DNA from: Marinomonas arctica
GTDB taxonomy: Bacteria; Pseudomonadota; Gammaproteobacteria; Pseudomonadales; Marinomonadaceae
Assembly: GCF_003259225.1 (NCBI RefSeq)
Contig: NZ_QHJF01000028.1
Span: 1-64,000 of the forward strand
Direction: 5' to 3'
DNA length: 64,000 nucleotides
The notes below the pieces were generated by a model. It was not told the origin of the DNA. It made no database searches and was given only the letters and a program-made list of their open reading frames with translations. The translations under genes were made by a program, and so were the position numbers. Of the stretch, positions 1 to 7,147 are shown piece by piece. The stretch's first letter is position 1; every line of letters starts with the position of its first letter.

Positions 1-403
1 CTATAAGGGCATTAAAACCAGATAAACACTAAATGTAGTGTCTGGTTGCTCTAAATGGATAGCCCTTGCAAATATACAGTTTATTTTTAAGGTTGCCAAT
101 TTTTGGCTTGTTTTGTGTAATAAATAATCATAATTTTGCCTGTTTGCACTGGCAGCAATCCAGAAAGACCTTTAGTATCAATGGATAAGAATATTGGCAG
201 ACGAAATAACAGGCTGTGAATAAATGTGTAAACCCGCATGCTCGGATTTCCAACTAACCAGCCTGTGGGAAAGGTTAAAAAGTGCCATAGAATCAGTTTT
301 TTATAGGGATTTATATGGAAATTAAAAACAGTGTAGATGCTCATGCGTACTATTAAAATGTTAGGCATGGAATCAGATCAAATTTAGAATAGGGAATTAA
401 TAG
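1..403. other. Intergenic stretch before the TIR cassette
   Basis: I see no convincing gene here. One minus-strand open frame (87-368) has no recognisable domain and no ribosome-binding site. The stretch holds a two-part hairpin at 5-67 (separate entry) and, at 360-366, the heptamer GTTAGGC, which matches the integron R' core box (GTTRRRY). No matching R'' box could be found upstream, so any earlier attC is degenerate or absent. Confidence 0.5.
5..67. repeat. Two-part imperfect hairpin
   Basis: Outer arms AAGGGC (5-10) and GCCCTT (62-67) pair. An inner stem pairs AACCAG (16-21) with CTGGTT (42-47) and ACACTA (26-31) with TAGTGT (36-41), leaving a one-sided bulge ATAA at 22-25 and a 4-nt loop. 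One-sided bulges are typical of attC folds, but the core AAC/GTT boxes are missing. It may instead be a terminator or repeat belonging to a gene left of the window. Confidence 0.4.
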
Positions 404-1510
404 TTGTCGATATATAAAGAGCTAATTTTAGAAGCAGATCGGCTTAAAGAATTTGCAGAATATGACTATTCCGAAGTTAGCAGGTTGCTAGATGAAGCCG
501 GAAAGGTCGCTCCATCGTGGTCGGGCTCATGGTTAGGTTACCATTCGTGTGTTTATTATAACAATTTGGAAACGCCTCCAGCTGGTGCCCATTTCAGCAC
601 GGAATGGGGACTTTATAGTCGTTATGATGCTCTTGGTATGGGAAGTACTGGAGATTGGGTTGAGTATGCTTTCAAGGATGTAATTAACTACATACAAGAG
701 CAAGCTGGAAATCCTGATTTATCTGAACCATCGAAAGACAGTATAAAGGCGAAAGAGGCTATAGACGATGTTAAACACAATACTCTTGCTCTCATTCACT
801 CTCAAGGGTTGATAGAGAATGATGGTTTTCTTCAGAAGCTGATTGAAGAAATGGAATCTGTAAAGGTACCAAGCAAAGATGACTTTTTGAAAAGCAGCCT
901 CCCGAGAGGACAACTATCTACTCGAGATCAAAGAGTGGAGCATAAAATTATCAACCCTCCTCACAAAGTAGTCGAATGTACAGTTTATGGGATTACTTCT
1001 GCATTCTTAGCAGCTGGGAGCTTATACAAAATTGTTCAAAGAATATCAAAGTATTTACAGAATCTGGAAAGTAAGATGGCTATAGAAGAAAGAATAGGCA
1101 CTAACATATTTATTGGTCATGGTAGATCGCATGACTGGAGAGATTTGAAGGATTTCGTTAGTGAAAGGCTAAATCTTCCTTGGGATGAGTTCAATCGGGT
1201 ACAAGTTGCAGGGCTTACAAATATTACTCGATTAGCTCAAATGCTTGATCAAGCATGTATTGCGTTTTTGGTTATGAGTGCTGAAGATGAACAAGCTGAT
1301 GGAAATCATCACGCTAGGATGAATGTGATTCATGAGGTTGGTTTATTTCAAGGACGACTTGGTTTTGAAAGGGCTATCGTGCTACTTGAAGAGGGTTGTG
1401 AGGAGTTTAGCAACATTCAAGGTTTGGGTCAGATTAGATACCCTAAAGGAAACATAAGCGCTGTATTTGAAGACATTCGTCAAGTTTTAGAAAGGGAAAG
1501 TATCATTTGA
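404..1510 (+). CDS. TIR-like (CAP12/PycTIR-type) domain protein, candidate defence effector
   Basis: A 368-residue protein starting at TTG, with AGGGA about 9 nt upstream. Residues 233-355 form a TIR-like nucleotide-binding domain of the PF10137 type: a strand FIGHG at 236-240, a GLTNITRL segment, the loop MSAEDE, and helix NVIHEVGLFQGRLG with the likely catalytic Glu311. Family members are NADases activated by nucleotide signals in CBASS/Pycsar systems (established). Residues 1-185 match nothing I recognise. About 189-210 is hydrophobic and could be a membrane helix, followed by a short coiled coil. No cyclase gene is adjacent. The gene is clearly more AT-rich than its neighbours, and its stop lies 5 nt before an attC-like site, so it appears to be a mobile cassette gene. 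The defence role is inferred. Confidence 0.75.
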   Translation: MSIYKELILEADRLKEFAEYDYSEVSRLLDEAGKVAPSWSGSWLGYHSCVYYNNLETPPAGAHFSTEWGLYSRYDALGMGSTGDWVEYAFKDVINYIQEQAGNPDLSEPSKDSIKAKEAIDDVKHNTLALIHSQGLIENDGFLQKLIEEMESVKVPSKDDFLKSSLPRGQLSTRDQRVEHKIINPPHKVVECTVYGITSAFLAAGSLYKIVQRISKYLQNLESKMAIEERIGTNIFIGHGRSHDWRDLKDFVSERLNLPWDEFNRVQVAGLTNITRLAQMLDQACIAFLVMSAEDEQADGNHHARMNVIHEVGLFQGRLGFERAIVLLEEGCEEFSNIQGLGQIRYPKGNISAVFEDIRQVLERESII

Positions 1511-1515
1511 AAAAT

Positions 1516-1569
1516 GCCTAACAAGAAAATTCAGGTGACGCTGATGCGCACCTGATTTTGGCGTTAGGG
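1516..1569 (+). repeat. attC-like recombination site
   Basis: The R'' box GCCTAAC (1516-1522) fits RYYYAAC. The R' box GTTAGGG (1563-1569) fits GTTRRRY except for its last base. Between them the arms pair almost perfectly: AAAATTCAGGTGACGC (1526-1541) with GCGCACCTGATTTT (1546-1559). Two unpaired bases (a T and an A) lie on one arm, which resembles the extrahelical bases that set strand choice in attC sites. The total length of 54 nt is in the short range for attC. Confidence 0.7.
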
Positions 1570-1609
1570 TCAGATAAAAATTAAACTTGCTTCACACCTT
1601 AATTGGGCT

Positions 1610-1909
1610 TCATGCCCCAAACATTGGATTCACATCCATACTCTTATGTAAAATCCTGATAATTTGAATATTTTGACTACCAATTTGTTGATAAAAAATA
1701 ACATGGCTTCCTTGCGGAAACTTTCGGTAGCCATCTCTGATTTCATCACACGCTTTGCCAATGTCAGGGTTTTCAGCTAATAGCCAAAATGACTCATCGA
1801 ATTGTTTTAGATAAATATTTCGCTGCTCTCGCCCCCACCGACGGGAGGTAAATACGGCAATATCTTTTAAATCGGATTTTGCCTTGATGGTAAGTCGGAA
1901 TGGTTTCAT
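1610..1909 (-). CDS. parE: ParE/RelE-superfamily toxin
   Basis: A 99-residue protein of the ParE plasmid-stabilisation type. It shows the N-terminal helices TIKAKSDLKDIAVFTSRRWG, a central NPDIGKACDEIRDGYRKFP segment, and the strand pair HVIFYQQ...IQIIRILH that ends the family fold. ParE toxins poison DNA gyrase, while RelE relatives cut mRNA, and sequence alone does not settle which. The gene follows the antitoxin with an ATGA overlap (1906-1909), which implies translational coupling. It lies just beyond the attC-like site in opposite orientation; toxin-antitoxin pairs are common in and next to cassette arrays. Confidence 0.85.
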   Translation of the reverse strand: MKPFRLTIKAKSDLKDIAVFTSRRWGREQRNIYLKQFDESFWLLAENPDIGKACDEIRDGYRKFPQGSHVIFYQQIGSQNIQIIRILHKSMDVNPMFGA

Positions 1910-2148
1910 TTTTTCTCTTCGTTATCGAGTTCATTGATCAACGAATCGAGGTCATAATCTGCCATACCACTTTCTTCACCTTCAACGAGCAGCTGTCGTA
2001 AGGTGTTCATTTTCGTTTCTTGTGTTTCAAGTAAACGTAAAGCGGAACGAATCACTTCACTTGCTGAACCATAGCGTCCACTTTGGACCTGGCTACTGAT
2101 AAAGCTATCAAAATGTTCACCAAGCGTAATGCTAGTATTTTTCGCCAT
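1906..2148 (-). CDS. parD: ParD-like ribbon-helix-helix antitoxin
   Basis: An 80-residue protein. The first 50 residues look like a ribbon-helix-helix DNA-binding domain (TSITLGEHFDSFISSQVQSG, then GSASEVIRSALRLLE, the signature of ParD/CopG-type antitoxins). The acidic C-terminal tail would wrap the toxin. The start is supported by a CAGGAG ribosome-binding site 7 nt upstream on the minus strand. It is probably autoregulated through the repeats at 2161-2189 directly upstream. Partner of the toxin at 1610-1909. Confidence 0.85.
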   Translation of the reverse strand: MAKNTSITLGEHFDSFISSQVQSGRYGSASEVIRSALRLLETQETKMNTLRQLLVEGEESGMADYDLDSLINELDNEEKK

Positions 2149-2160
2149 TGCGATCTCCTG

Positions 2161-2189
2161 AATACCAAATAATACCTAATTATGGTATT
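2161..2189. promoter_or_regulatory. Probable ParD operator
   Basis: The hexamer AATACC occurs at 2161-2166 and 2171-2176 and inverted (GGTATT) at 2184-2189. It sits 13-41 nt upstream of the antitoxin start in an AT-rich stretch. Clustered direct and inverted half-sites there are expected for an autoregulating RHH antitoxin. The link is by position only. Confidence 0.45.
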
Positions 2190-2428
2190 TGGTTGGTTTT
2201 ATCGCAAGTGGAGGATGACAAACAACCTAAGCCGATTCGTTATGGGTGGCCGTTTATGGCGTTTCTATGATCACCTCCCTTCATTAATGCCTACCTTTTC
2301 ATCACCCAGAAAATTATTTTTAAAAAATATCGTTTATCTGAAACCTTTTTTGACAAGATGAGTATCTCTGTATGAGCCGCCCAATTGGGTGACACCTAGT
2401 TTACTAATACAACTCATATAGGATGATT

Positions 2429-3301
2429 ATGATGAAAAAGACGATTATTGCTGCCACGACTGCTCTCGCTATTTCTGCTTGTTCAACTGGCTTTTACGGA
2501 ACATCGGACCAAGATAGCCCTATCGCTGGGTACGCGCTTGCTAATAACGGAACGACCTTGGTCACAATGGGATCTATCGCGTCTCCCGCTAAAATGAAGA
2601 CTTTTACGCTAAGCAATCAGCTGGATGCCGTGGCTTACCGCCCCGTCACTGGCGAGCTGTTGGGCTACTCCAACGGCGCGGTTTATGCTGTGAATACTAA
2701 GACTGGCAAGCTAACCGATCTTGGTGCGACCTTCACAAATGGTGCCATGATTTCCAAAGATGCGTCAGCCACCGCGATGGATTTTAATAACGCCATCGAT
2801 GCTGTTCGTATGGTGGGTTCTGATGGGACAAACTTGGTGTATTTCCCAATCGGTTTTGGTAATGAAGATAAGCGTGCTAATTCCGTATTAAAATTCACCT
2901 CCACATTCTATGTACAAGGCGACAGCAACGAAGGCATGACGCCTGAAATTTTTGCGAACGCGTACACTAACGCCATTGCAGGTGCAAAAGCGTCGAGCAC
3001 TTTTCAGTTTGCGTTAGACAGTAGAACAGACTCATTGGTCAGCCTTGCGAATAATACAGGCGAATTAAAAACCGTCGCTAAGATCACTATCAATGGTAAG
3101 GCCGTTGACCTCTCATCCATGGGTGGCTTCGATATTGTTTCTGAAGAGGAAGGTTCTGACGCCGCTTATGCCATATTACAGCTCGAAGGGGCATCAAAAG
3201 CTGGGCTTTATGCTGTAGACCTGACGACAGGCGCGGCAACCTTAATGGCCAATTTACCAATGGGTGGCTTTAGCGGCTTTGCCGTCTCAGGCGGTCAATA
3301 A
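2429..3301 (+). CDS. DUF4394-family lipoprotein
   Basis: About 290 residues. It begins with a lipoprotein signal: charged MKK, hydrophobic TTALAIS, then a lipobox ending in Cys about 18 residues in (AISAC). The rest is a beta-rich, WD/TolB-like repeat protein with recurring GxxxAVNTKTGKLTDLG and GLYAVDLTTGAATL segments, typical of DUF4394. The function of this family is unknown. Of three clustered ATGs (2423, 2429, 2432), the AGGA at 2420-2423 is well spaced only for the latter two. It is monocistronic, with a terminator at 3341. Confidence 0.75.
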   Translation: MMKKTIIAATTALAISACSTGFYGTSDQDSPIAGYALANNGTTLVTMGSIASPAKMKTFTLSNQLDAVAYRPVTGELLGYSNGAVYAVNTKTGKLTDLGATFTNGAMISKDASATAMDFNNAIDAVRMVGSDGTNLVYFPIGFGNEDKRANSVLKFTSTFYVQGDSNEGMTPEIFANAYTNAIAGAKASSTFQFALDSRTDSLVSLANNTGELKTVAKITINGKAVDLSSMGGFDIVSEEEGSDAAYAILQLEGASKAGLYAVDLTTGAATLMANLPMGGFSGFAVSGGQ

Positions 3302-3340
3302 TTGCAAAGGGTGTTTTTACATTCACCGTAAGAAAAAACC

Positions 3341-3371
3341 AAAGGCAGTCTAGCAATAGATTGCCTTTTTC
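3341..3371 (+). terminator. Intrinsic terminator after the DUF4394 gene
   Basis: A 12-bp stem AAAGGCAGTCTA / TAGATTGCCTTT with one G-T wobble, a GCAA tetraloop and a run of five T. Confidence 0.85.
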
Positions 3372-3504
3372 TTGTGAGCTTGTTTACCAATCTAAGGAGT
3401 CAAAATTAAGGCGGTAGTCAAAAGCACTTCTTCCTTAAACCCCTCATCCTTCTTTCATTACTCTTTTATCAAATTATCGAGATATTTGTTTTAGATTTAA
3501 TTGT

Positions 3505-3518
3505 TATGTTATAACATA
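3505..3518. promoter_or_regulatory. Zur box
   Basis: A perfect 14-bp palindrome TATGTTATAACATA. Its core TGTTATAACA is the core of gammaproteobacterial Zur operators. It lies about 83 bp upstream of the COG0523 GTPase start, in the right place to block transcription when zinc is plentiful. Zur itself is not in the window. Confidence 0.75.
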
Positions 3519-3600
3519 TTTAATCTGTTGTAATGAACGCTTTGAAATAGCGTTAGTGTCAGACCAGTCAACTACTACTCCTCATCATGTAGGGCATTAT

Positions 3601-4818
3601 ATGAATGAACAGCTAATGAATAATCCACCGAGTAAAAAGCTTCCCGTCACTGTGTTATCTGGTTTTCTGGGGGCGGGTAAAACCACTTTGTTAAACCATA
3701 TTTTGAATAATCGCGAAGGTCGACGTGTTGCGGTAATTGTGAATGATATGAGTGAGGTAAATATTGATGCGGCGCTGATCCGAGAGGGCGGGGCAGAGCT
3801 TTCTCGTACGGACGAAAAAATGGTCGAAATGAGCAACGGCTGTATTTGCTGCACGTTACGAGAAGACTTGTTGATTGAAGTGGAACGTTTAGCCAAAGAG
3901 GGAAAATTTGATCAACTGGTGATTGAATCGACGGGTATTTCAGAGCCATTGCCTGTTGCGGAAACCTTTACTTTTGAAGGCGAAGATGGCCGCTGTCTGA
4001 ATGAAGTGGCGCAACTTGATACCATGGTCACTGTGGTAGACGCGTTTAATTTCTTGCGTGATTACAGTTCGCACGACGATTTGCAAACGCGCGGCGAATC
4101 GTTAGGCGAAGAAGACGACCGCACCGTGGTGGATCTATTGATTGAGCAAATTGAGTTTTGCGATGTGATGGTCATTAACAAAGTGGACTTGGTGACGGAA
4201 GAAGATCGAGATCGATTGATTGCCATGCTGCGTAGCTTGAATCCAAGGGCGAAAATTGAGATGGCTCAATTTGGTAAGGTGCCATTAGATCGCGTTTTAA
4301 ATACAGGTTTGTTTGATTTTGAACAAGCGTCTTTAGCGCCCGCTTGGCTGCAAGAAATTCGCGGAACCCATGTGCCAGAAACCGAGGAATATGGCATCAG
4401 TAGTTTTGTCTACAGCGCTCGTAGACCCTTTCATCCGAGTCGTTTTTACCAGCTTGTGAATCAGGATTGGCCCGGTGTGGTGCGTTCCAAAGGCTATTTT
4501 TGGTTAGCATGTGATCCCACTAAAGCGGGTAATTGGTCGCAAGCAGGCGCGGCCGCAAGACACGGCCCTGCCGGATATTGGTGGGTGTCTATTCCCAAGG
4601 CTCAGTGGCCACAAGATGAAGAGTCGGTCGAGTGGATTCATGAAAAATGGCATGACAAGGTGGGCGATGCGCGCCAAGAGCTGGTTTTAATCGGTATGGA
4701 CATGGACGAATCCGCCCTGCGAGCCAACCTAGATACCTGCTTATTAACTGATGACGAAATGGCACTAGGTGCCAGCGTTTGGAAGACTTGGACAAACCCT
4801 TTTCCTGAATGGGTTTGA
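3601..4818 (+). CDS. zigA: COG0523/CobW-family GTPase, probable zinc chaperone (ZigA-like)
   Basis: About 405 residues. The N-terminal G domain has the P-loop GFLGAGKTT at about 21-29, the diagnostic CxCC metal motif (Cys81, Cys83, Cys84) and NKVD at 193-196. A CobW C-terminal domain follows from about 270. Such GTPases hand metal to client enzymes, and the Zur-regulated subgroup acts in zinc starvation (established for the family). The Zur box upstream points to zinc here. I prefer ATG 3601 (AGGG 8 nt upstream) over an in-frame GTG at 3556 that lacks a ribosome-binding site; the extra 15 residues would include only two adjacent histidines. Confidence 0.85.
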   Translation: MNEQLMNNPPSKKLPVTVLSGFLGAGKTTLLNHILNNREGRRVAVIVNDMSEVNIDAALIREGGAELSRTDEKMVEMSNGCICCTLREDLLIEVERLAKEGKFDQLVIESTGISEPLPVAETFTFEGEDGRCLNEVAQLDTMVTVVDAFNFLRDYSSHDDLQTRGESLGEEDDRTVVDLLIEQIEFCDVMVINKVDLVTEEDRDRLIAMLRSLNPRAKIEMAQFGKVPLDRVLNTGLFDFEQASLAPAWLQEIRGTHVPETEEYGISSFVYSARRPFHPSRFYQLVNQDWPGVVRSKGYFWLACDPTKAGNWSQAGAAARHGPAGYWWVSIPKAQWPQDEESVEWIHEKWHDKVGDARQELVLIGMDMDESALRANLDTCLLTDDEMALGASVWKTWTNPFPEWV

Positions 4819-4990
4819 TCCTGTTGCACGCTTTACTGGTTGTAAGGCGTGCTGCGCAAAGATAACCCCAATGATGGATGCAGACATTAATTTAATGCTG
4901 TGTTGACGCGAATTATCTACAACCGCTATGTGAAGCGTGGTAAAAACAGAGCATCGCTTCAGCCTTAGATAATAGCCATTGGGAGAGAAA

Positions 4991-5494
4991 ATGCGCGTTG
5001 AAATTCGTCCTGCTGTCATTGATGACTTACCCGCATTAACGGATCTTTATAACCATTACATTGTGAACACGCCAGCAACGTTTGATATAGAGCCTTACAC
5101 ATTAGAAGGTCGAGCGGTTTGGTTCGCACAATTTGCGACCACAGGTCGACATCGTTTACTGGTAGCGGAACAAGACGGCAACATCCTTGGCTACGCTTGC
5201 AGTGGACCGTTCAAACCCAAACGCGCTTATGAAACCTCGGTGGAAGTCAGTATTTATCTAAAACCCGAGACAAAAGGCCGAGGCTTGGGAACCGCCTTGT
5301 ACCTTGAATTGTTTGAGCAACTGGAAACTGAAGACGTGCACCGCGCCTATGCTGGCATCACCTTACCCAATGAGGCCTCCCGTATTATTCACGAAAAGTT
5401 CGGCTTTGAATCCGTGGGTGTTTACCTCGAAGTGGGCCGAAAATTTGGCCAATACTGGGACGTGGAGTGGTTCGAGAAAGAGGTGGGAGGTTAG
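4991..5494 (+). CDS. GNAT N-acetyltransferase, phosphinothricin acetyltransferase-like
   Basis: A 167-residue single-domain GNAT protein. It shows IRPAVIDDLPALTDLYNHYI at the N-terminus, the acetyl-CoA motif A around SIYLKPETKGRGLGTALYLEL (GRGLG loop), and GITLPNEASRIIHEKFGFESVGVY near the end. That pattern is characteristic of the Pat/Bar and YncA/MddA group, which acetylates phosphinothricin, methionine sulfoximine or related compounds. ATG 4991 has GGGAG five nt upstream and is preferred to an in-frame TTG at 4979 that overlaps that site. It stands alone; the nearest terminator-like structure is at 5628. Confidence 0.8.
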   Translation: MRVEIRPAVIDDLPALTDLYNHYIVNTPATFDIEPYTLEGRAVWFAQFATTGRHRLLVAEQDGNILGYACSGPFKPKRAYETSVEVSIYLKPETKGRGLGTALYLELFEQLETEDVHRAYAGITLPNEASRIIHEKFGFESVGVYLEVGRKFGQYWDVEWFEKEVGG

Positions 5495-5583
5495 GCAGCT
5501 ATCAAAGAACTTACGCTTTCTGCAGATTTCGCATGTCGAAAAAAGAAGAATGAGTTGATTTGACTTGTTTTTCTTTTTAACGC

Positions 5584-5669
5584 TTGACGAGTTAACGGTT
5601 ATAAACCTACTATTATTCTTAATACGGCCCCTGCCTCTTGTCTCTTTCGAGATTACGCGGGGGTTTTTT
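5584..5669 (+). ncRNA. Possible short RNA with its own promoter and terminator
   Basis: TTGACG (5584-5589), an 18-bp spacer and TACTAT (5608-5613) could be a sigma-70 promoter. A transcript starting near 5620 would end at 5663-5669 in a stem CCCCTGC (5628-5634) / GCGGGGG (5657-5663) with an inner TCTC-TTTC-GAGA hairpin and a T6 tail. The structure could instead just be the terminator for the acetyltransferase gene. It overlaps the last codons of the Abi gene on the other strand. Confidence 0.3.
5628..5669 (+). terminator. Terminator-like hairpin
   Basis: A seven-pair GC-rich stem (one T-G wobble) enclosing a smaller hairpin, followed by TTTTTT on the plus strand. It serves transcription from the left: the acetyltransferase gene and/or the proposed short RNA. 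Confidence 0.6.
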
Positions 5670-6663
5670 ATTGCCCGTTTTCGTCTACATCAGTCCACCA
5701 AGCTCCCCAACCCTCAACCACACCGATGTCGGAAATGGTTCGCTTATTGTCTGACTGTATTGTTGGAAAATTCTCTAAGAGCACGGCTAGCCGATGATGC
5801 CACAGAGTATTTGGGCAAACCACTCGTACGATATGACGCAATATAGCGAATAGAAGAAAGGGCTTAGCGATCAGATCTGATTTACCAATGAAATCGTCAC
5901 ACCACCTTATCTCACCTAATTCGGGTAACTTTGGTTGATCAATGATATTGCGATTCCATAAACGGCTGTGGTGCGCTGCTATATTACGTAAATGATTCAA
6001 TGAACGAAGCCAGCTGGCAAAAACCTTAAAATCGTTTATCCCGTATTTAGCGGCAACCTTCTCCTGATCTGGTACTTTCATCATGGTAAACAACTGGGAC
6101 ATGGCACCGAAATCCCATACTTCTATTGCGACCCAAATAGGTAAGTTTTCACCATGAGTTCTGAGATAATGCTTCACAAACTCTTCTTTCTTCTTTGAGC
6201 GATTCACCAGTCCCAGATATTTTCGTTGCCATGCTTCAAATGCGGGCACACCATAGAACTTTTTATTTGAAAATTTGGGGTGAAATTGCTTCTGATCTAA
6301 ATAAGCAAATGCGCTTCTTTTTCCCAATAAATGAGCAATGTCGACACGAAGAGCGACCTCCACTCTTTCCAAAGCATCCAAAACAAGCAGCCGTAGTTTT
6401 TTATCAAATAAATACAGTTCGACGGCATCAGAAAAATGCGTATTCAAGTGAAACTGATCGCTGACGTTGGTCTGCAAGGCTTTGGTTTGTGGGTCTTGGT
6501 GAATGGTGAACTGGCGAAAAGGATACCAATAGCCACTGAGTCGATAGTAGCCAACACGCTCTAAATAATTTATAGCGGCTTTGTCATCGGTTACAGACAT
6601 ACCCCGTGTTTTGAGCAAAGTGAGCTGCTCACTAAACGACTTCCATGGGCGATCATAAGTCAT
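5668..6663 (-). CDS. Abi_2 family abortive-infection protein (HEPN)
   Basis: A 331-residue protein of the AbiD/AbiF (PF07751) family. The start MTYDRPWKSFSEQLTLLKTRG and the GYYRLSGYWYPFR motif are family hallmarks, as is FDKKLRLLVLDALERVEVALRVDIAH. The HEPN ribonuclease motif R-x4-H is present as Arg226...His231 within LRNIAAHHSRLWN, so the nuclease should be active. Family members act as phage-triggered RNases that stop cell growth (established for some; inferred here). It is transcribed alone, with both flanks carrying plus-strand promoter/terminator-like units. Confidence 0.85.
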   Translation of the reverse strand: MTYDRPWKSFSEQLTLLKTRGMSVTDDKAAINYLERVGYYRLSGYWYPFRQFTIHQDPQTKALQTNVSDQFHLNTHFSDAVELYLFDKKLRLLVLDALERVEVALRVDIAHLLGKRSAFAYLDQKQFHPKFSNKKFYGVPAFEAWQRKYLGLVNRSKKKEEFVKHYLRTHGENLPIWVAIEVWDFGAMSQLFTMMKVPDQEKVAAKYGINDFKVFASWLRSLNHLRNIAAHHSRLWNRNIIDQPKLPELGEIRWCDDFIGKSDLIAKPFLLFAILRHIVRVVCPNTLWHHRLAVLLENFPTIQSDNKRTISDIGVVEGWGAWWTDVDENGQ

Positions 6664-6733
6664 ATTAAAAACCTTCCTTAGTCATATATCTTACAAAGCT
6701 TTTTCTGTTAACCAGCTTGGATGTATACGGCGT

Positions 6734-6874
6734 TTGACTTTCAGCCATTAGCTACTAAAATCCTTATTAGAGCAGTTGGAAAGTCCCTCTGGTTGATTAA
6801 TCAACTAAGCACTACCAACAATCTATACAGAGCCCCGAGATAGATGTTTACATCCCTCTCGGGGTTTCGTTTTT
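6734..6874 (+). ncRNA. Possible small RNA upstream of the Abi gene
   Basis: TTGACT (6734-6739), a 16-bp spacer and TAAAAT (6756-6761) resemble a sigma-70 promoter. A transcript starting near 6768 would run about 105 nt to a strong terminator: CCCCGAGA (6833-6840) / TCTCGGGG (6857-6864), with an inner GATG/CATC pair, then TTTCGTTTTT. The body holds a perfect 14-bp palindrome GTTGATTAATCAAC (6792-6805). No open frame with a ribosome-binding site was seen. It matches no RNA family I recognise. Confidence 0.4.
6833..6874 (+). terminator. Strong intrinsic terminator
   Basis: An 8-bp perfect stem CCCCGAGA/TCTCGGGG followed by TTTCGTTTTT. No plus-strand gene precedes it for over 1.3 kb, which is why a small RNA is suspected. 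Confidence 0.75.
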
Positions 6875-7063
6875 AGGCATATTAAAGTATGAGCCTACTT
6901 AGTGCCAGAACCATATATCTTATGTCCTAATTTTTGTGTTTGCATTTCCTGATTCTGTTTCATACCGATAATTCTTCTATGCCTTGGTTCCAGCAATGTT
7001 GGAGGAAAAACCTCCAATTCAGCAAATACTGTGTTGGTTTCTACTGATATTAAAACCGTTACC

Positions 7064-7081
7064 AATTAACCTAGGTTAATT
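7064..7081. promoter_or_regulatory. 18-bp perfect palindrome, probable operator of the nat operon
   Basis: AATTAACCTAGGTTAATT is fully self-complementary and ends 66 bp before the nat ATG, where a repressor or activator would bind. No TetR/MarR-type gene is adjacent. The Crp/Fnr protein encoded as the last gene of the operon is one candidate, although the sequence is unlike TGTGA-type Crp sites. Confidence 0.5.
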
Positions 7082-7147
7082 CCTTCTCTTCTGTGCTCCT
7101 GTAAGCTTAACGATATTCCGTATTGATTGAGTATTAGGGAGCGCAGT

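Larger units (their letters stand above)
360..1569 (+). mobile_element. Integron-type gene cassette carrying the TIR gene
   Basis: The unit runs from an R' core box GTTAGGC (360-366) to the R' box of an attC-like site (1563-1569). It contains a single gene in the same orientation, with the attC directly behind the stop codon, which is the standard cassette layout. No integron integrase lies in the window, so this would be an isolated cassette, a CALIN, or one end of a larger array lying to the left. The left boundary is weaker than the right one. Confidence 0.55.
6664..7147. other. Intergenic region between the Abi gene and the nat operon
   Basis: There is no protein gene. Contents, left to right: a possible small RNA (6734-6874) with a terminator, a hairpin TTGGAGG/CCTCCAA around 7000-7017, and an 18-bp perfect palindrome at 7064-7081 upstream of the nat operon. 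Confidence 0.6.

Noticed and set aside
237..366. A complete attC site upstream of the TIR gene
   Set aside because: Only the R' box GTTAGGC is present; no RYYYAAC box with pairing arms could be found in the preceding 130 nt.
87..368. Minus-strand frame of 93 codons at the left edge
   Set aside because: No ribosome-binding site, no recognisable domain, low-complexity AT-rich sequence overlapping the cassette boundary.
404..1510. A full CBASS or Thoeris operon around the TIR gene
   Set aside because: No CD-NTase, Cap2/Cap3, ThsA-like or cyclase gene is adjacent within the window.
5565..5846. Plus-strand frame of 93 codons
   Set aside because: It runs antisense through the well-supported Abi gene and over the terminator hairpin, with no ribosome-binding site.
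6768..6870. tRNA or tRNA-like element in the Abi upstream region
   Set aside because: No cloverleaf, no T-loop GTTCRA motif; it ends as an ordinary terminator.
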